A stretch of 64,000 nucleotides of DNA from positions 7,847,135-7,911,134 of the forward strand of contig CM037832.1 of assembly GCA_021234535.1 (NCBI GenBank), given 5' to 3'. How positions within the stretch are numbered: position 1 is the first letter of the stretch; every line of letters begins with the position of its first letter. Made by a program: the position numbers and the translations under genes. Origin of the DNA: Stichopus chloronotus. Taxonomy: Eukaryota > Echinodermata > Holothuroidea > Aspidochirotida > Stichopodidae. Positions 26,490-63,286 of this stretch are shown one piece after another. The notes below the pieces were generated by a model. It was not told where the DNA came from. It saw nothing but the letters and a program-made list of their open reading frames with translations, and ran no database searches.

Positions 26490-27602
26490 AACTTTTATTG
26501 TTTTATTTCATCTGAAATACATTGACTTTTGGAAGAAGAAAGTCAGTGATTGAAACAAAGAATACAACAATGTCTTCTCATCTTTAATGTCCAACTTAAC
26601 ACAGGTTATGATTTCAACATGATGCTGTTGAAAAAGCTTTGAAGGATGATTTTGACTACAATGACTCATATTAATATTTTAACACTTGCAGAAGTTGGAG
26701 TGGAAAGTTACACATAAAATAGCCATGTTGACTTCATGTATCATAGCTGCTAGGCCATGGGTGTGTTCAACATATTTCATAATAGAGTAATAAGTTGTTG
26801 ACATTACCTGAACACATTCTGTTGTGATGAAGGATTATAATTCAGGCCTTGAAGAACAGTTGTTTTTCCATACTAAGTAACCACGCAAGTGATTCTGGGA
26901 TCAATTTGCGGATACTCCATGAAAACCAACCTTGAAATGAAAATATCTAACACAACTTAAGCTATTTAAAGTACAAAATTACATGTGTTGTCCTGTTGAA
27001 GCAGTTTCTTTTTCACTGGTTCGTTGATTCAGAATGTTCAATATCAACCAATAGACCTCACTGTCAATCAAGCTTCAAAACTGTAAGTAGATGATATCTT
27101 ACAGAGCTTTACAAAGATGGTCAAATATTAAAATTATCAAAAATTAGCTCCACATATCAGATGCTGTCTCTAGGAAGGTTCTCCTGATTGCAGAATCTGT
27201 CTGCCATGGTTGTAATTGACCTCAGCAGCTAGAACTCCGCCTTAAAAACTGTTGACACTCAGAGTTGTCATGTCGCCACTGCTTTAATGTCTTGAGTGCA
27301 CGTTACAAAAGACGTTGAGGTTCAGTACTCAATGGTTGACATGGAACAAACTTTCAAATAATTAATAAGAAATTTTGTTTGCTGAGGCACTGACTTTCGT
27401 GAGATTACCATTTTTTTTTAACTTCCTATATTATTAATTTTTTCTTTTCATCCTATCAGCTGAGACCTGATCAGATGAAAATTTGACATAAAAAAAAAAT
27501 GACATTAGCAAAAAAGGATGACCAAAGGCATTTAGCTTCATTGAAAGGACGTTAGATCTGCAGAGGTACTTTACAAAGTTATTAAACAAATCTTTGCTGC
27601 TA
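26490..27602 (-). other. LARS2: LARS2 3' flank / probable 3' UTR
   Basis: This is downstream of the LARS2 stop on the minus strand. Possible polyadenylation signals on that strand are ATTAAA at 27283-27288 and 26584-26589, and AATAAA at 26502-26507 and 26494-26499. Which is used cannot be decided. A dispersed-repeat segment at 26838-26890 resembles 4385-4440. Confidence 0.45.
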
Positions 27603-52141
<24,539 letters not shown>

Positions 52142-54145
52142 TGTAACGTCTTATGAAACGCAAATATACAGCTTGTAACTTATTATATCTCTTGCTAAGC
52201 TTCTGCCATGGCCATGTTTATGTGTATGGGGGCTACCATATTGAAAATTAACTGCAGAAACGTTTAAAATTTAATACCTATATTTGGTGTTTATTTTCAT
52301 ATCAGTAGAGTCATCGAAATGTTTAAAATACATATAATACCTTTAAAATTGTACACATTTTTACTAATTGAAAAATGGCTTTGAAATGTATTTTGCACAT
52401 GGTTCAAATAATTCATGTAAATTACTTCAGTGCGCCCTCTTTTGTATGGAACCTGTACACTTTTACACGGTAAATAATTTGACCAATATTCCATCTTCCC
52501 GAATCTCTCAAATCACTTTCAGAGTAACAATGTTAACATGAAAAGTAGCATTAAAATTAAATCTTAGTTAAATTTGCTCGAATTTACGTTTCGGGGTGAC
52601 CTTAGTCCCCAAGTTTTAGGCACTGTTTAAAAGGCAAACATTTGTACTGTATGCATCAAGAAACATGACGTTAGGCTTTATCTTAGTCCGCGCAGGCTCG
52701 TGTTGACAACAAATGCTTCATAATCATAAAATGAACTCAAAAAACCTTCTTACTCTAGTGAGTGTTGAAGTGAAAGCTTGCAGGTGCTACATAGATGAAT
52801 TTTGCGTTTTATGCCATGAATTTTGTAGGCTAGAAGAAACAAGTAGGTCTGTCCTAATTACTAATACTACAGTATACTAACGAGTAACGTTTCACCTACG
52901 TACTACAGTACTGGACCCCTACAGTAACTTTGTAAAATTGTATTTGTAGCCACCTTTTTGGGTGTAGCCCAGACAGCAATGGTTATTGAGTGACACATTT
53001 TAACAGTTCTAGGTTGTCTAGCAAAAGTAGTAACCGTGATTGTGTTATTTTTTTAAACATACCCCCCTTTGGTAGGTATGCTTACAGCTCATGTAACAAT
53101 ATGGGTACTAATTTAGAATTAGTGACCAGAAGTGACGTAATCTTCCTAAAATCCTTGTTTTTGCCTAATTTCACCCTAAACTTAACCATAATTCTCAATT
53201 TTAACCATGATTGATGGATATTTAGGTTAGAGCTAGGCCTAAATAGCTTTTTACAACTTCAACTTCGTTTATTCTCATCATGTCATCAAATACTTTATCC
53301 TAACCATCATCAGTAACATTGACTGGTGGTCACGGATTCTAAATTAGAGCTGCAATATCCATAACTTAAGCTATATTGCTAATCGCCAACTCAGTGCCTT
53401 ATGGTCAGGAAAACTGCTGACAATGCAAGCGTGTAATATGCTCCAAACTTGCAAATTAAAATGTTAAAAACGAATCAGAGCATAAAGAACAGCTGTGGTG
53501 CGCCGCAGCTTAAGCCTAGTCTTGTTATGGAGAGCACACTGCAATGTGCAGCATTGACCAATTGAGGACAGTTGATGTACTGAAAACTTGGATTTTCAAT
53601 TGTAGTTATATGCATATAGTGTACATATCCAAACAACGGAACAAACATAAGTGACTTTTGCTATCCCAGAATGCCTCAGTGGTAGCCTACCAAGGGATGA
53701 CGATGTCGGTCTAACATGAGGATCCGCAAGAACGCTGACGACTGAGCTTTCAATGGAATATTTTTGTAGACTTAAACAAAAAATTATTGATTATCGTTAG
53801 GTATGGAAGCTGTCACTGTCAGATACTTTCTATGCCTATATTGCTACAATAGTACGTAAAAGACCCAGCGAGTTAAGTTCTGTTCATGTGCTCCTCTCAC
53901 AGACTCAGGTTGAACTGAGTGGAATTGGAACTCGTTAGAATCTCCAGGAGTCCTTTTCAAATTTAGTATAGCATGTATTGGTGTATTACCTCATATGAAC
54001 TTTTGTAAACATGTAATAAAGAGAAGTTGCTGTCAGTTGTACTCACATTTATATTTATTGCATTTTGTCAAGGTTTCAATTTGAGAAATGAGAAAAACCA
54101 ATCGGTGGTGTAATCCTGTGATCTTCTATTTGTTTTGCCATTCAG
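52142..54145. promoter_or_regulatory. Intergenic region shared by divergent LARS2 and RPL13
   Basis: The genes are head to head. The coding start of LARS2 is at 52141 (minus) and the first coding exon of RPL13 begins after a splice acceptor at 54145. At least one RPL13 5' non-coding exon must therefore lie in this region. I could not fix it: CTCCTCTCACAGACTCAG near 53891 is pyrimidine-rich, but the following GTTGAA is a poor donor. No TATA box can be tied to a start. Confidence 0.5.
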
Positions 54146-54399
54146 GTTTCAAGATGACTCGCATGGGAAATGGGCAAGTGCCCAATGCCCACTACAGTAA
54201 GGGGTACCTCAATCATGTGAAAACATGGTTCAATCAGCCTATGAGAAAGAAGCGCAGAAGACGTGCCAGAGTGATCAAAGCGCGAAGGATCGCCCCAAAA
54301 CCAGTTGGTGGACTCTTACGACCGATAGTCCGGTGTCCAACTTTCAAGTACCACACAAAAGTCAGAGCTGGTAGAGGATTTAGTCTGGCTGAGCTTAAG
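54146..54399 (+). CDS. RPL13: RPL13 first coding exon
   Basis: After acceptor TTGCCATTCAG, eight 5' UTR bases precede ATG 54154. Residues 1-82. Donor AAG|GTAGCA. An upstream in-frame extension to 54088 exists, but it lies before the acceptor and is not expected in the protein. Confidence 0.97.
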
Positions 54400-57300
54400 G
54401 TAGCATTTTATAGTATAAGGAAACTCCATAGTGACAGCAAAAAAAAAAAAAAAACAACTTGTTTTGACATATTGTTTGAAAATTCAGAGATTAATCAGGT
54501 GTTGGTGATCCAAGTGTTGCCGGCAAAGAAAACTATATTTTTCAAAGGTGCTTGGTAAGGGTATGCAATTTCTATCAAAGAAGCTAACATCAATTTACAG
54601 TTCATTTGGTCTGCAATGACTCCTACCAATTGATGTGAAATTTTCAGAGTAGCTGTGAGGTATCTAGCAGAGAACTGGGCTGAAATTAAATGGTTTGCTG
54701 ATCCAAGAGGAATGTGTAACAAGGGCAAGAATGACAGACTACCAGTCTGAATAACATGGGAGAGTCCACTATACTGTAGTGTGTACATAAATCTGCTTGA
54801 CAATATTATCAGACCTTGGTCTGTTTTATATATTTCCTTTCTGTTATTTTGTTAAATACTATTTGAATCATCACTAACAGCCTCTGCAAATATCTTCAAG
54901 ATGTAGAAAGCAGTGTTTCCCTTATACCACTGTGACACAATTTTGACACAGTGACCTGATGATTTGATGCCCTGGCACAGTGCACTGTCAAAGCCTGTCA
55001 AAATTCTTAGCCCGTCGATTCATCATTTTGACATGATGGATATTTTCCTTGAGGAAACACTTTCAGGGAGTTGTCTCCATCACTAGATCATATTTTTGTC
55101 AAGTATTGACTGCATTGGATCTAACTTTCAGAAACAGAGCTTCTATTTCAGTACCAGAGAAATATTTAACCATTACTGTTCCAAGGGGAATTTCAAAATT
55201 CCAAGTGTCTATTTACAATTAGTAGAGACAAGATATGGAGTTTATATTCTGAGCTGAGCATGTGCACATCCTTAAAGTTGGAAGATAAATTAATACACTT
55301 GTTGTACCTATGACATGTGCTATGAAAAATATGAAGTTATTTTACAACATACTCAAATTCCTTTTTTTATACAATTGCACAGTGCTCACACCTGCCATTC
55401 TATGTCTTAAACAGCCTTGCATGTGAACCGCCTTTACGACTGAAAATTTGTATTCGAAAAGTGTTATTTCCATGTGAGTGTGGTTTGTTTATCATCCGTG
55501 CATCGCACAACTCCTTGCAGGAATCAGTGTTGTAAAAGGGCTTACATTCTCCAACGGTAAGCAAAAGATTTTGAAAATCAAAGCAAAGTACCACCCTGAC
55601 TTCTGACATATTCAGTTGGTTGTACAGTAAGACATTAAATGTTGTTGATGTTGTTTGCAATTAATAGGCTGCTGGAATCTCCAAGAAATATGCTCGTACT
55701 ATCGGTATCTCTGTGGATCACAGACGCAGGAATCTCTCAGTAGAAGGTCTCCAGGCCAACGTGCAACGCCTCAAGGAGTACAAGTCCAGGTTGATCCTCT
55801 TCCCTAGAAAAGCAGGCAAGCCCAAGGATGGTGATAGCAAGGTATGTAGTAATAACTTAAACATATGTGGCATATTTAGCAGTAAGTGGTTCTGAAAGGT
55901 GACATGGCCAGACCCGAGTTCAGTACAGGTTAGGCTGTGGCACCCGACCTACCTCTGTACCTGAAACTGACCGCAGAAGCCATTTTTCACAGTAAGAAAA
56001 AGGGCTTGACACTATCATCTTTTCTGGACTACAATTTTCAAGTCTGCATGTTTCATTGATCATGAGAAAACCAAAGTGTTAACATTTGTTTCAGTAATGT
56101 GCCTCTGTAGTTCAAGTTTCTATTTGCATTTGTGTCCTCTTACTGATCTGCTTCGCATTTCTGAAGTCCGTCCTTGATTCCATCAAAATTACTGCTTTAT
56201 TGGAAGTTTGGTAAATGCCAAAGTATTTCTCTCGTAGTGTATGACCAGACCACAGCCAAAACTTCTAATATTGCACATTGGCCTTTATTTTTCAAGTTTT
56301 GCATTTGCTTCAAAACTTCCATATTTAATACAACAGCAAATTAAAATGATACAAACATGTTGGGTAAAAGTGTGACACAATTTTGTCAAACATAACACTT
56401 GCACTTCCAGTGGTTTGCATATGATGAGGACTACTACCCCACTAGTGATACTCTGGTGATATTATTGCAAGAAATGTTTTAGTGAAGGTCTGTTGAATAA
56501 TGACCAAAAAGTGCATAGTAAAGAAATAAGCATAAAATATTTTCTTGACAAGTTATTTGCAGGCAAAGATTGATGTGCTGACTCTATGGAAGATGCTCCC
56601 ATTTCTTTTCATAATGGTGCCAAGAGAGGACTGTTAAAGCACATTTAGCAAGCATTGCTATACTGGCCTAACACTTGAAGATACTACTGCTAGCAATCTT
56701 CCTTCCCAGATTGTAGAGTGTTATAGCAGGGAGCTGTTATTTAGATGGAGAGAGTACGGAAAATTAACTTAATGCTAATACTTTAAGATCCCCCCAATTG
56801 AGTGATGATAAGCTGTGCAATTAGCTCAAAGGTATTTCTTTCCTTTATTCGATGTTAGCAGTTCAATACAATTTACCTAGCACCATCATTAAAGTCAGCT
56901 TATTCTTGAACAAGAAGATCGCTTTGCTTTGCTTTGGTATGTAGGTTTGTACTGCCAACCCTTAAAGAGCAGATGGCGTGCAACTCGAAACGACTGTTTA
57001 ATTGATATGAATGATTACCTTTAGCCCGTTCCTATAGAAGTTGGCACATGCAAATGAGCTACAGAGGCAAAAGTCTATGTTTTTGACAAATAGCCGAGAA
57101 GTTTCCTCAAGTTTCCAGAAATGGCGAGATATCGATTCTTTTTTATGGTTTGATAAACAAACCAAATATTGCATGGTCATACACGTCGCCGAGCGTCGAA
57201 AGGCCGAAAAAGGCATTTATTTCAGTGACGACTGGCAATGTTGTTGCAGTAGGGAAAGTCAAAGTGAAGTTCTGTTGCCGTAGGAGACGACAGAGCTGTC

Positions 57301-59313
57301 ATTGTGTTCATCTCCTAATCCGGTGTAAGTCCTTAGAAATTTCAGTTACTATACAAAGAACAGATTACGGCGTGACCTTGGCGGCACTAACCTCACTTCA
57401 AAGTGTACTGCCTCCATCTAAATAACAGCTCCCTGGTTATAGCCACAATAGGGAACTGCATGGGAAGGGAAGGAATAGTACAGTCATTGCACTATTACTA
57501 TAGGACATCCGTCAAGAAAGCTATCTTTCCAAACTAAACAGTGAATACACATGTTTATGATGTAGCTAGGATTGTTATTACACCTGGGATCCACTGACAG
57601 TAGAACTGTTGTTATTATAAGAGTTAAACATTTGCATAGGCTGTGTATAGCTTGAAGTCCACAATTACAACATGGTCAATGGATTGTCCAAAACTCGAAA
57701 TATGTAGCATTGATGCCGCTGAGCCTACTTGCTGTGCACCTAGTGAAATGACAGTACAATATCATGATTGACAACCTCTTACTGCTTCTAGAATGTATTT
57801 TGTCATTTTTTGGATAGCCACCTGAAGATGTTTAGATTTTAGGTATGTTTGTATAGTCTAAATTCATGATTTACCATGAGATTAAATTACTGTTAATAGG
57901 AACATGCTGTATTGAAGGATTATTGATCATGAGACTTGTATGAGACAAGCAAGTCCTAGCACATTCTCACCATGCGTAGCTGCAGCACAACAGAAGTTTT
58001 TGAAAGAAATTTAAATGACCCTGTGTGAAAGTGACTGAAGAAAGTGATCAAAACTGTTAGGATTTTCTATTCACTTCATTGAATGGAATTAACATTCTTT
58101 AGTGTCTACAGATCATTTAGGGTTTTGTAACATCATTTACACCGTAAGAATATCATTTTACAATCATTCTGCATATCTGTTTGAAAAATCAGTACTTATG
58201 GATGTTAAATTGTACACAGTGTATAAACTGTATGGAAGATTCATGAACAGCCATTTATGCAGACCTTTGTGCTTCTGTTTTACACTGTGGAATTACAAAT
58301 CAAACACAATTGAGAGAAACAGGAGGAATGAGTGGGATTCTTAAAATACAGGCTGGTTGTTTTATGGGAGATGCCAAAAGGTGAATATTTCAATTAAGTC
58401 ACTTCGAAAGTTTTGCATATCTGGAGTGATTATTGTCTTGTTGACAAGATCTGATACTGAGTAGCTGCCTTCACAGTGTGGAAAAGTTGTAAATCTTACA
58501 TTAAACAAGAGACGTAGAAATGTGTTCAGAAATTACATGTTTGGCAGTAAAATAGTTAGTACTTGATCTTCACTCTAGAGCTAAATGTGTAAGGTTTTGG
58601 CCACCATATATCTGCAGTACAGTTTGTAAAATTTGTCAACCTTACATGAAACAAGAAAGTGGCATTGTGTCCAGATTTATATGTTGAGTCATAAAATATG
58701 AATAATTGTTTAAAGAAAAAAAAAACAATGAAAAGTAAACCATGCCAAAGCTTGTGAACCGGTGCTACTTTGTAAAGTTACCCTTGGAATGCAATGTCAA
58801 TTGGTCCCTTTTGTGGTGCCTGAAAAAAGTTGCAAAGCCAACTTACTTCAATAAAGGAGAAAAAGTTGTTGTCTAGACAATGCATAAATTCAGAAAAATT
58901 TGTCAAAATATTTTTACTGTTGCACTCAATTTGCATTAAATCACTTAATTCTGTTTCAGTTCTGATTTCACTCATGTTAGAATTTGTGAGGGCTCATTTA
59001 TAGCTTTTAATACAATGTCTAGTCCTGTCTGCTTCCCATACAGGAGGCCGAACTGAAGATGGCCACCCAGCTTCCAGGAAAGGTGATGCCAATCAAGCAG
59101 GTCTACAAGAAAGAAAAGGCAAGGGCTGTGACCGAGGAAGAGAAGAAGACCAGCGTCTTCAACGACATGAGGATGGCACGTGCCAATGCAAGGCTGTTTG
59201 GAATCAGGAAGAAGAAAGCTGCCGAAAAGGCCGAGGCAGCTGCAAATGCTAAGCCAAGGAAGTAAACGCAGAGAATATGTGAATACGTACCCAACTGGTA
59301 CAAACTTAATAAA
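54146..59313 (+). CDS. RPL13: 60S ribosomal protein L13 (eL13), three coding exons
   Basis: Structural protein of the cytosolic large ribosomal subunit. Coding exons 54154-54399, 55668-55841 and 59044-59265 join in phase 0 to give 213 aa, against 211 in human. Recognisable blocks: [16 protein letters not shown] near residue 24, [28 protein letters not shown] ending about residue 76, [43 protein letters not shown] and [14 protein letters not shown] near the C-terminus, followed by a Lys/Ala-rich tail. Acceptor CCATTCAG precedes the start exon, and AATAAA lies at 59308-59313. The frame is intact and no residue of the family signature appears missing. The last intron carries a 707-bp inverted-repeat element. 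Identification is by direct reading of the translated exons. Confidence 0.98.
55668..55841 (+). CDS. RPL13: RPL13 second coding exon
   Basis: Residues 83-140 ([16 protein letters not shown]...). Acceptor AATTAATAG, donor AAG|GTATGT, phase 0 on both sides. Confidence 0.97.
56729..57435. mobile_element. TIR element (707 bp) in RPL13 intron
   Basis: The ends are inverted repeats of 31 bp with two mismatches, starting CAGGGAGCTGTTATTTAGAT. GTTATAG flanks both sides directly (56722-56728 and 57436-57442). If the boundary shifts by one base, the flank is an 8-bp GTTATAGC. A 7-8 bp duplication with CAGGG ends fits hAT, and 31-bp ends with about 8 bp also fit P-type elements. The inner sequence is less AT-rich than the intron and has open frames of 80-91 codons (57041-57283 and 57150-57425) that I cannot match to any transposase. 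It is probably non-autonomous. Confidence 0.88.
59044..59265 (+). CDS. RPL13: RPL13 last coding exon
   Basis: Residues 141-213 and the TAA stop. Acceptor CCCATACAG. The 3' UTR is short: AATAAA starts 42 bases after the stop. Confidence 0.98.
   Translation, partial: EAELKMATQLPGKVMPIKQVYKKEKARAVTEEEKKTSVFNDMRMARANARLFGIRKKKAAEKAEAAANAKPRK
59308..59313 (+). terminator. RPL13: RPL13 polyadenylation signal
   Basis: Canonical AATAAA 43 bp after the stop codon, consistent with the short 3' UTRs of ribosomal protein genes. Confidence 0.8.
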
Positions 59314-59319
59314 AAGAAG

Positions 59320-59955
59320 AAAAAAAATATGAAAATTATTGGTTGTGTCTCTTGTTAATCATTTTGTCTTGTATTCACTTTCAGTTGTTCTATTCAAAAC
59401 AGAGTAACTCCCCAAACAAATAGGACAACTTGTTTCAGGTACCATGAGTATATTTATGTGAAATAAGGTGCCTTGGACCTTGTCAGTGTTCTCAATTGCC
59501 AAGGTAGTCCCTTTCTTTAGTTTGGGATGATTACTGATTGGTCCAGGAGCAGAAATGAGAAGCATCTTTAAGAAATCCATGCCTTGCCATCTTTGAACCT
59601 ACACACAAAACGATAGAAGGGATCTTAGGAAGAAAAACCCTTTTCACAATCTGAACAGCGATTCATGTGCACATTCCCAAAATTGGGGGATAAACAGGAC
59701 ACTGTGGTTTCCACATGTGCCCAAAAAACAAATTTTGAAGGAGAGGTTTGTTTGCAATGATAGTGATGGTTACAGGCTAGTGCCAGTTTGATTTGTGCCT
59801 TGCCATATGCAAAATAAGGGGGAAATCCAGCATGGTGATCATCTGTGGACATAAGACTGTCATCCTGGTGAAGAGGTCTAGAACCAGCGTGGAAATGTTG
59901 CTAGCCATATTTGAATGCTAGATTTCATGTGATTTTACCTCCAGAGTTCCTGTTT
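59320..59955. other. Intergenic stretch
   Basis: No gene recognised. The short frames on both strands have no domain. Confidence 0.4.
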
Positions 59956-59959
59956 TAGA

Positions 59960-60450
59960 TCTCTTGCCGAAGACAGGCCAGGAACCTATGCGATGGTGAT
60001 ATTGGTTCGGTGTGTGTAACAATCTCGTTAGCACTCTAGTATTTGAAGGGAAGGTACAAGATTGGTGAAAGTTGGTGTGTGGGTAGAACATGAAGATCTT
60101 GGCTGGACTTGTTTTTGGTGTGGGTGAAAGATCTTATGAGTTTACCAGCAACCAGTGTATTAACAGAGTATGTTTGCAGTATCCTCAGAAACTACATTTT
60201 GAATGTACTCCCTTTTGATTACATAGCATTGTGATGATTTTCTTTGGGGTTAGAGTTCATATGGGGTCATCAGAGGCCATAATGTGCAAAGCTTGTGTAC
60301 AATTGGTCAATGCTCTAACTTTTGAAGGAAAGGTGGAAGAGAGATCAAGTTGGTGTATGGGGGGGAGGGTTTATAAAAACATCTGCTGGGTCTGTTTTGG
60401 GTGCAGGTCAAAGGTCATCAGAAGTCACCAGCAGGCAGAATGTTGACAAC
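59960..60450. repeat. Half-site repeat array, decayed
   Basis: It opens with TTGCCGAAGACAGGCCAGGAA, close to the head at about 24530 (TTGCCGAAGGCAGGCAAGGAA). It then has diverged units with words such as AAAGGTCATCAGAAGTCACC. Fewer units and more decay than the other arrays. Confidence 0.75.
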
Positions 60451-60779
60451 CAATCCTTGCAGTATCTCAGAACCACATATTGCATTAACTTCAAACATGT
60501 AGGGTGGGTCAACGGTTATTCCAAAAAAAAAAATCCTTTTTAATCCATCACTGAGGACGCAATATCTCTCAGGGGCTGGTAAATAAAAGCAACAGAGCCA
60601 TTTTTTTTTCTAAAGAATGAGAAGTTGTGATGTACCCTTGGTTAATATTAGTGTTGAACCATTTACTTTATAGTGATTCATGATTATGTAGACAGAGATC
60701 CAAGCAGGGTGACTGCATAAGATTTTGGGTGTGACCCTGTGGTGGTATGGATGCAACAATTATACCATGGCGGGTGGAA

Positions 60780-60925
60780 CACGTTTTCAGTCCATCAAGT
60801 TTTCAGTCCAAAATTGAAATACACGTCAGTCCGAAAAAGCTAGTTTTTAGTCCGAAAATGAAATATAGGGCCTACGTTTTCAGTAAGAAAATGAAATACG
60901 CACTTTCAGTCCAAAAAAGACAGAC
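60780..60925. repeat. Degenerate TTTCAGTCC repeat
   Basis: TTTTCAGTCCNNAA followed by TGAAATA recurs about five times at irregular 20-35 bp steps (TTCAGTCCATC, TTCAGTCCAAAA, GTCAGTCCGAAAA, TTTAGTCCGAAAA, TTCAGTAAGAAAA, TTCAGTCCAAAAA). No function apparent. Confidence 0.7.
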
Positions 60926-60956
60926 GTTTATAGCAAACCTAATGCCTAGTTATTCA

Positions 60957-61919
60957 ATAAACCTGGTTTACCAATTTGATAACTTGGGTTTTTGAATTAT
61001 TATTGTAGTGCGCCGCACCACAATCTTGTCATTACTGTTCGACCAGCAATTTCTTTTGTTGAGTCTTGTATGGCTTATAACGTCTCACCTGCGAGTGGTG
61101 TAACTTAGTTCATACAAATATGCATGCGCGACCTTTTAGTAATAGCAGTAAGTGCGAGCTATGGCCGTCTTCAAACCAAAATCTACTAAGGAAACGCAAA
61201 TGCCACGACTAAAAGAACGATTTAAGGAGTTAAAGTGATGAGAGAGCCCTGCGGATAAATTTCCAGAAAACGTGATGAAATGTGGTTCGGCCTTTTTCCA
61301 ATGAGGTGATAAACGTGGAGTGTCAATGTTGTTTTCAAATTGGTGTTCAATACAGCGCCATTGTGTTTAAATGTGATGTCAAAGAATCGTGCGCTGCTTC
61401 ACTGCTTTTTAGTGGTTACAACATGACGTCCTTCTACAGAATAGTGTACTGCTCTCATGTTCTATTTCAGTGGTGAAACAGAAAGACAGTTTTGACATAT
61501 ATACAGCTAGTACGGTACTAGAGTACTCTTAAAACTCAGAGCAGTACAGGCTTGTACTACATACGGTATATAGCGTCGGCAACTTTACAACATTATCAGA
61601 GAGATCCAATGGAATTTTTGTTTCGTCCAGCGTGATATATAAAAAAGAATGGACTGGGAAAGGGGTCGTCAGGAAACGGCACTGCTTTCCCCCCAAAATG
61701 CAAACTCCTATGAGGAGTGGATCCACAGAGACAACAAGGACTTAGCCTACCACGCACTACAATTCTGCGTATTTGTGGGCAAATGCAGTACTAGTTGAAC
61801 ATTATCGTTGATATACCTCGTTTTTTCGACTGATAAACCTGCATTTTTGATTTGATAAACCAGGTTCATCACTTCAAGGATGATAAACTTGGCTTATCAA
61901 ATTGATAAACCAGGTTTAT
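60957..61919. mobile_element. Inverted-repeat pair bounding about 960 bp
   Basis: ATAAACCTGGTTTACCAATT... at 60957-60982 is repeated as reverse complement at 61894-61919 (26 bp, one mismatch). Additional GGTTTATCA relatives lie near 61840-61890 on the right side only. No clear target duplication. The interior has no recognisable protein. It may be a non-autonomous transposon or the remnants of a palindromic satellite. Confidence 0.5.
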
Positions 61920-61938
61920 AAGAAAACAACCCAGCTAA

Positions 61939-62180
61939 CAAAGTTACGTTGTTACAACGTTGTGGTTACGTCTTGTTTTCGTTGTGGTAACGTTATGAAA
62001 TTACGTTGTAGTTACGAAATTTTGTAGACTCCACCCGACGTAATTATAACGTTATTTCAAAACCAAGATATAACGTTTTATTTACGTTGTTTTTACGTTA
62101 TTTTACGACGTTTCTTTTTTACGTTAAAATAACGTTAATTCTGTACGTTTTAGTTACGTTGTGAAGTTACGTTATTGTAA
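61939..62180. repeat. ACGT-dense simple region
   Basis: Sixteen ACGT tetramers in about 240 bp, mostly as TTACGTT or TAACGTT. About one would be expected by chance. No strict period. The words are self-complementary, so the stretch can pair with itself extensively. Confidence 0.85.
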
Positions 62181-62189
62181 CCAATTGAT

Positions 62190-63220
62190 GAAAGGACAAT
62201 GTACTTCTTGGAAAGAAACAATGAGACAACGAATTTTTAATGATACACAGTCATCAATATTTATTGCTATCTCGGAAAATAAACAATATATGCAATAATA
62301 AAATAGGTGAGGATTGCATGCATGCTTCTTAACTGTCACACATGGCAGCTTTAATCAAGTCTTAATTACTTACATTACATCTAATTAGCCAACAATGATA
62401 TTCAGACAAGTACATCTTAACACTTTTGAAGGATTTTTCATTTCTATGATCTTTCTAATGTCCAATACCAGAAAGCAGTGAGCAACCAACCAAACACCAA
62501 CAAATTTACCAGTCACTGCTACAGTATTTTGCAAACGAATAGAAGTTACTTTAAAAATTTTAGTAATTTCACGTGTAAAAATACACACGGAAGACTAATG
62601 TGGAAAGGCGGAAAAAATCGAAACCACAAATACACTCAAGATAAAGTTTAAAAACGCGAGCAAAAAAATCTGCCTTTCAACACAAAAATAATACAAAATA
62701 TTGAAAACATACAAAAGTTGCTTTGACAATTATTCAGAAGAAAACCCTTGAAAGCCCATGATCAATGAGATTTCACCTTGAAACTTCCCTATGACCCAAG
62801 GCCATAAAACTTCCTATTTCCCAAATAAAATTATCTTGAAGTTTTCAAGGAATTGTAAGGCTAAATCCCTCTACAAGAAGGAGCTCAAGGTGGAGGTCAG
62901 TTTTGTCAATTTTATCCCCATTTGCAAGAGTATATGGGGCAAAGTGAAACCATTTCAATGATCATGGGCTATGTCTATTTCTCAATGCAAATATCTTGAT
63001 TAATGTATACAAAAAAAAAAATGTTTTTAGAATTCCCTCTTTTAAATTTGTGGATTCAATTTTTTTTTTTCATTTTCAAAATTTTCGTTATAAAAATTAG
63101 GCCCTCTCAAATAAAAAAAACACTTTTTCTTTTACGAATATATTACTGTTATGCCACTGTACCGTAAGTATGTAACAAACATACTGCACACCAGGCTTCC
63201 TCAATGGAATTTGTTTTAGC
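62190..63220. other. Non-genic AT-rich stretch
   Basis: No gene recognised. Poly(A)/(T) runs near 63010-63120. Confidence 0.45.
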
Positions 63221-63286
63221 CAGTGGCGTACCAACAACATTTTAAGAGGGGGAGAGTCAAACATTGGATAAGAAGCAAATTTATGC
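63221..63286 (+). repeat. Dispersed repeat terminus (CAGTGGCG end), second copy
   Basis: Starts CAGTGGCGTACCAACAAC and contains AAACATTGGATAAGAAGC, matching the minus-strand sequence 9865 to 9804. The element presumably continues rightwards, but its other end was not found. Confidence 0.65.

Noticed and set aside
52297..52494. Alternative LARS2 first exon (MEYWSNYL...)
   Set aside because: No phase-0 donor leading into exon 2 and no presequence-like composition. The ATG at 52141 meets both tests.
53695..53750. Possible C/D snoRNA (ATGACGA ... CTGA)
   Set aside because: The C box is non-canonical, no closing stem is visible and I recognise no guide sequence.
56802..56830. GTGATGA box resembling a C/D snoRNA C box in the RPL13 intron
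   Set aside because: No CTGA D box or terminal stem within the expected 60-120 bases, and it lies inside the transposon. Similar TGATGA words at 54957 and 56425 also lack partners.
61282..61476. Cys-rich frame of 64 codons
   Set aside because: Starts at GTG only, no domain, short, and inside the inverted-repeat segment.
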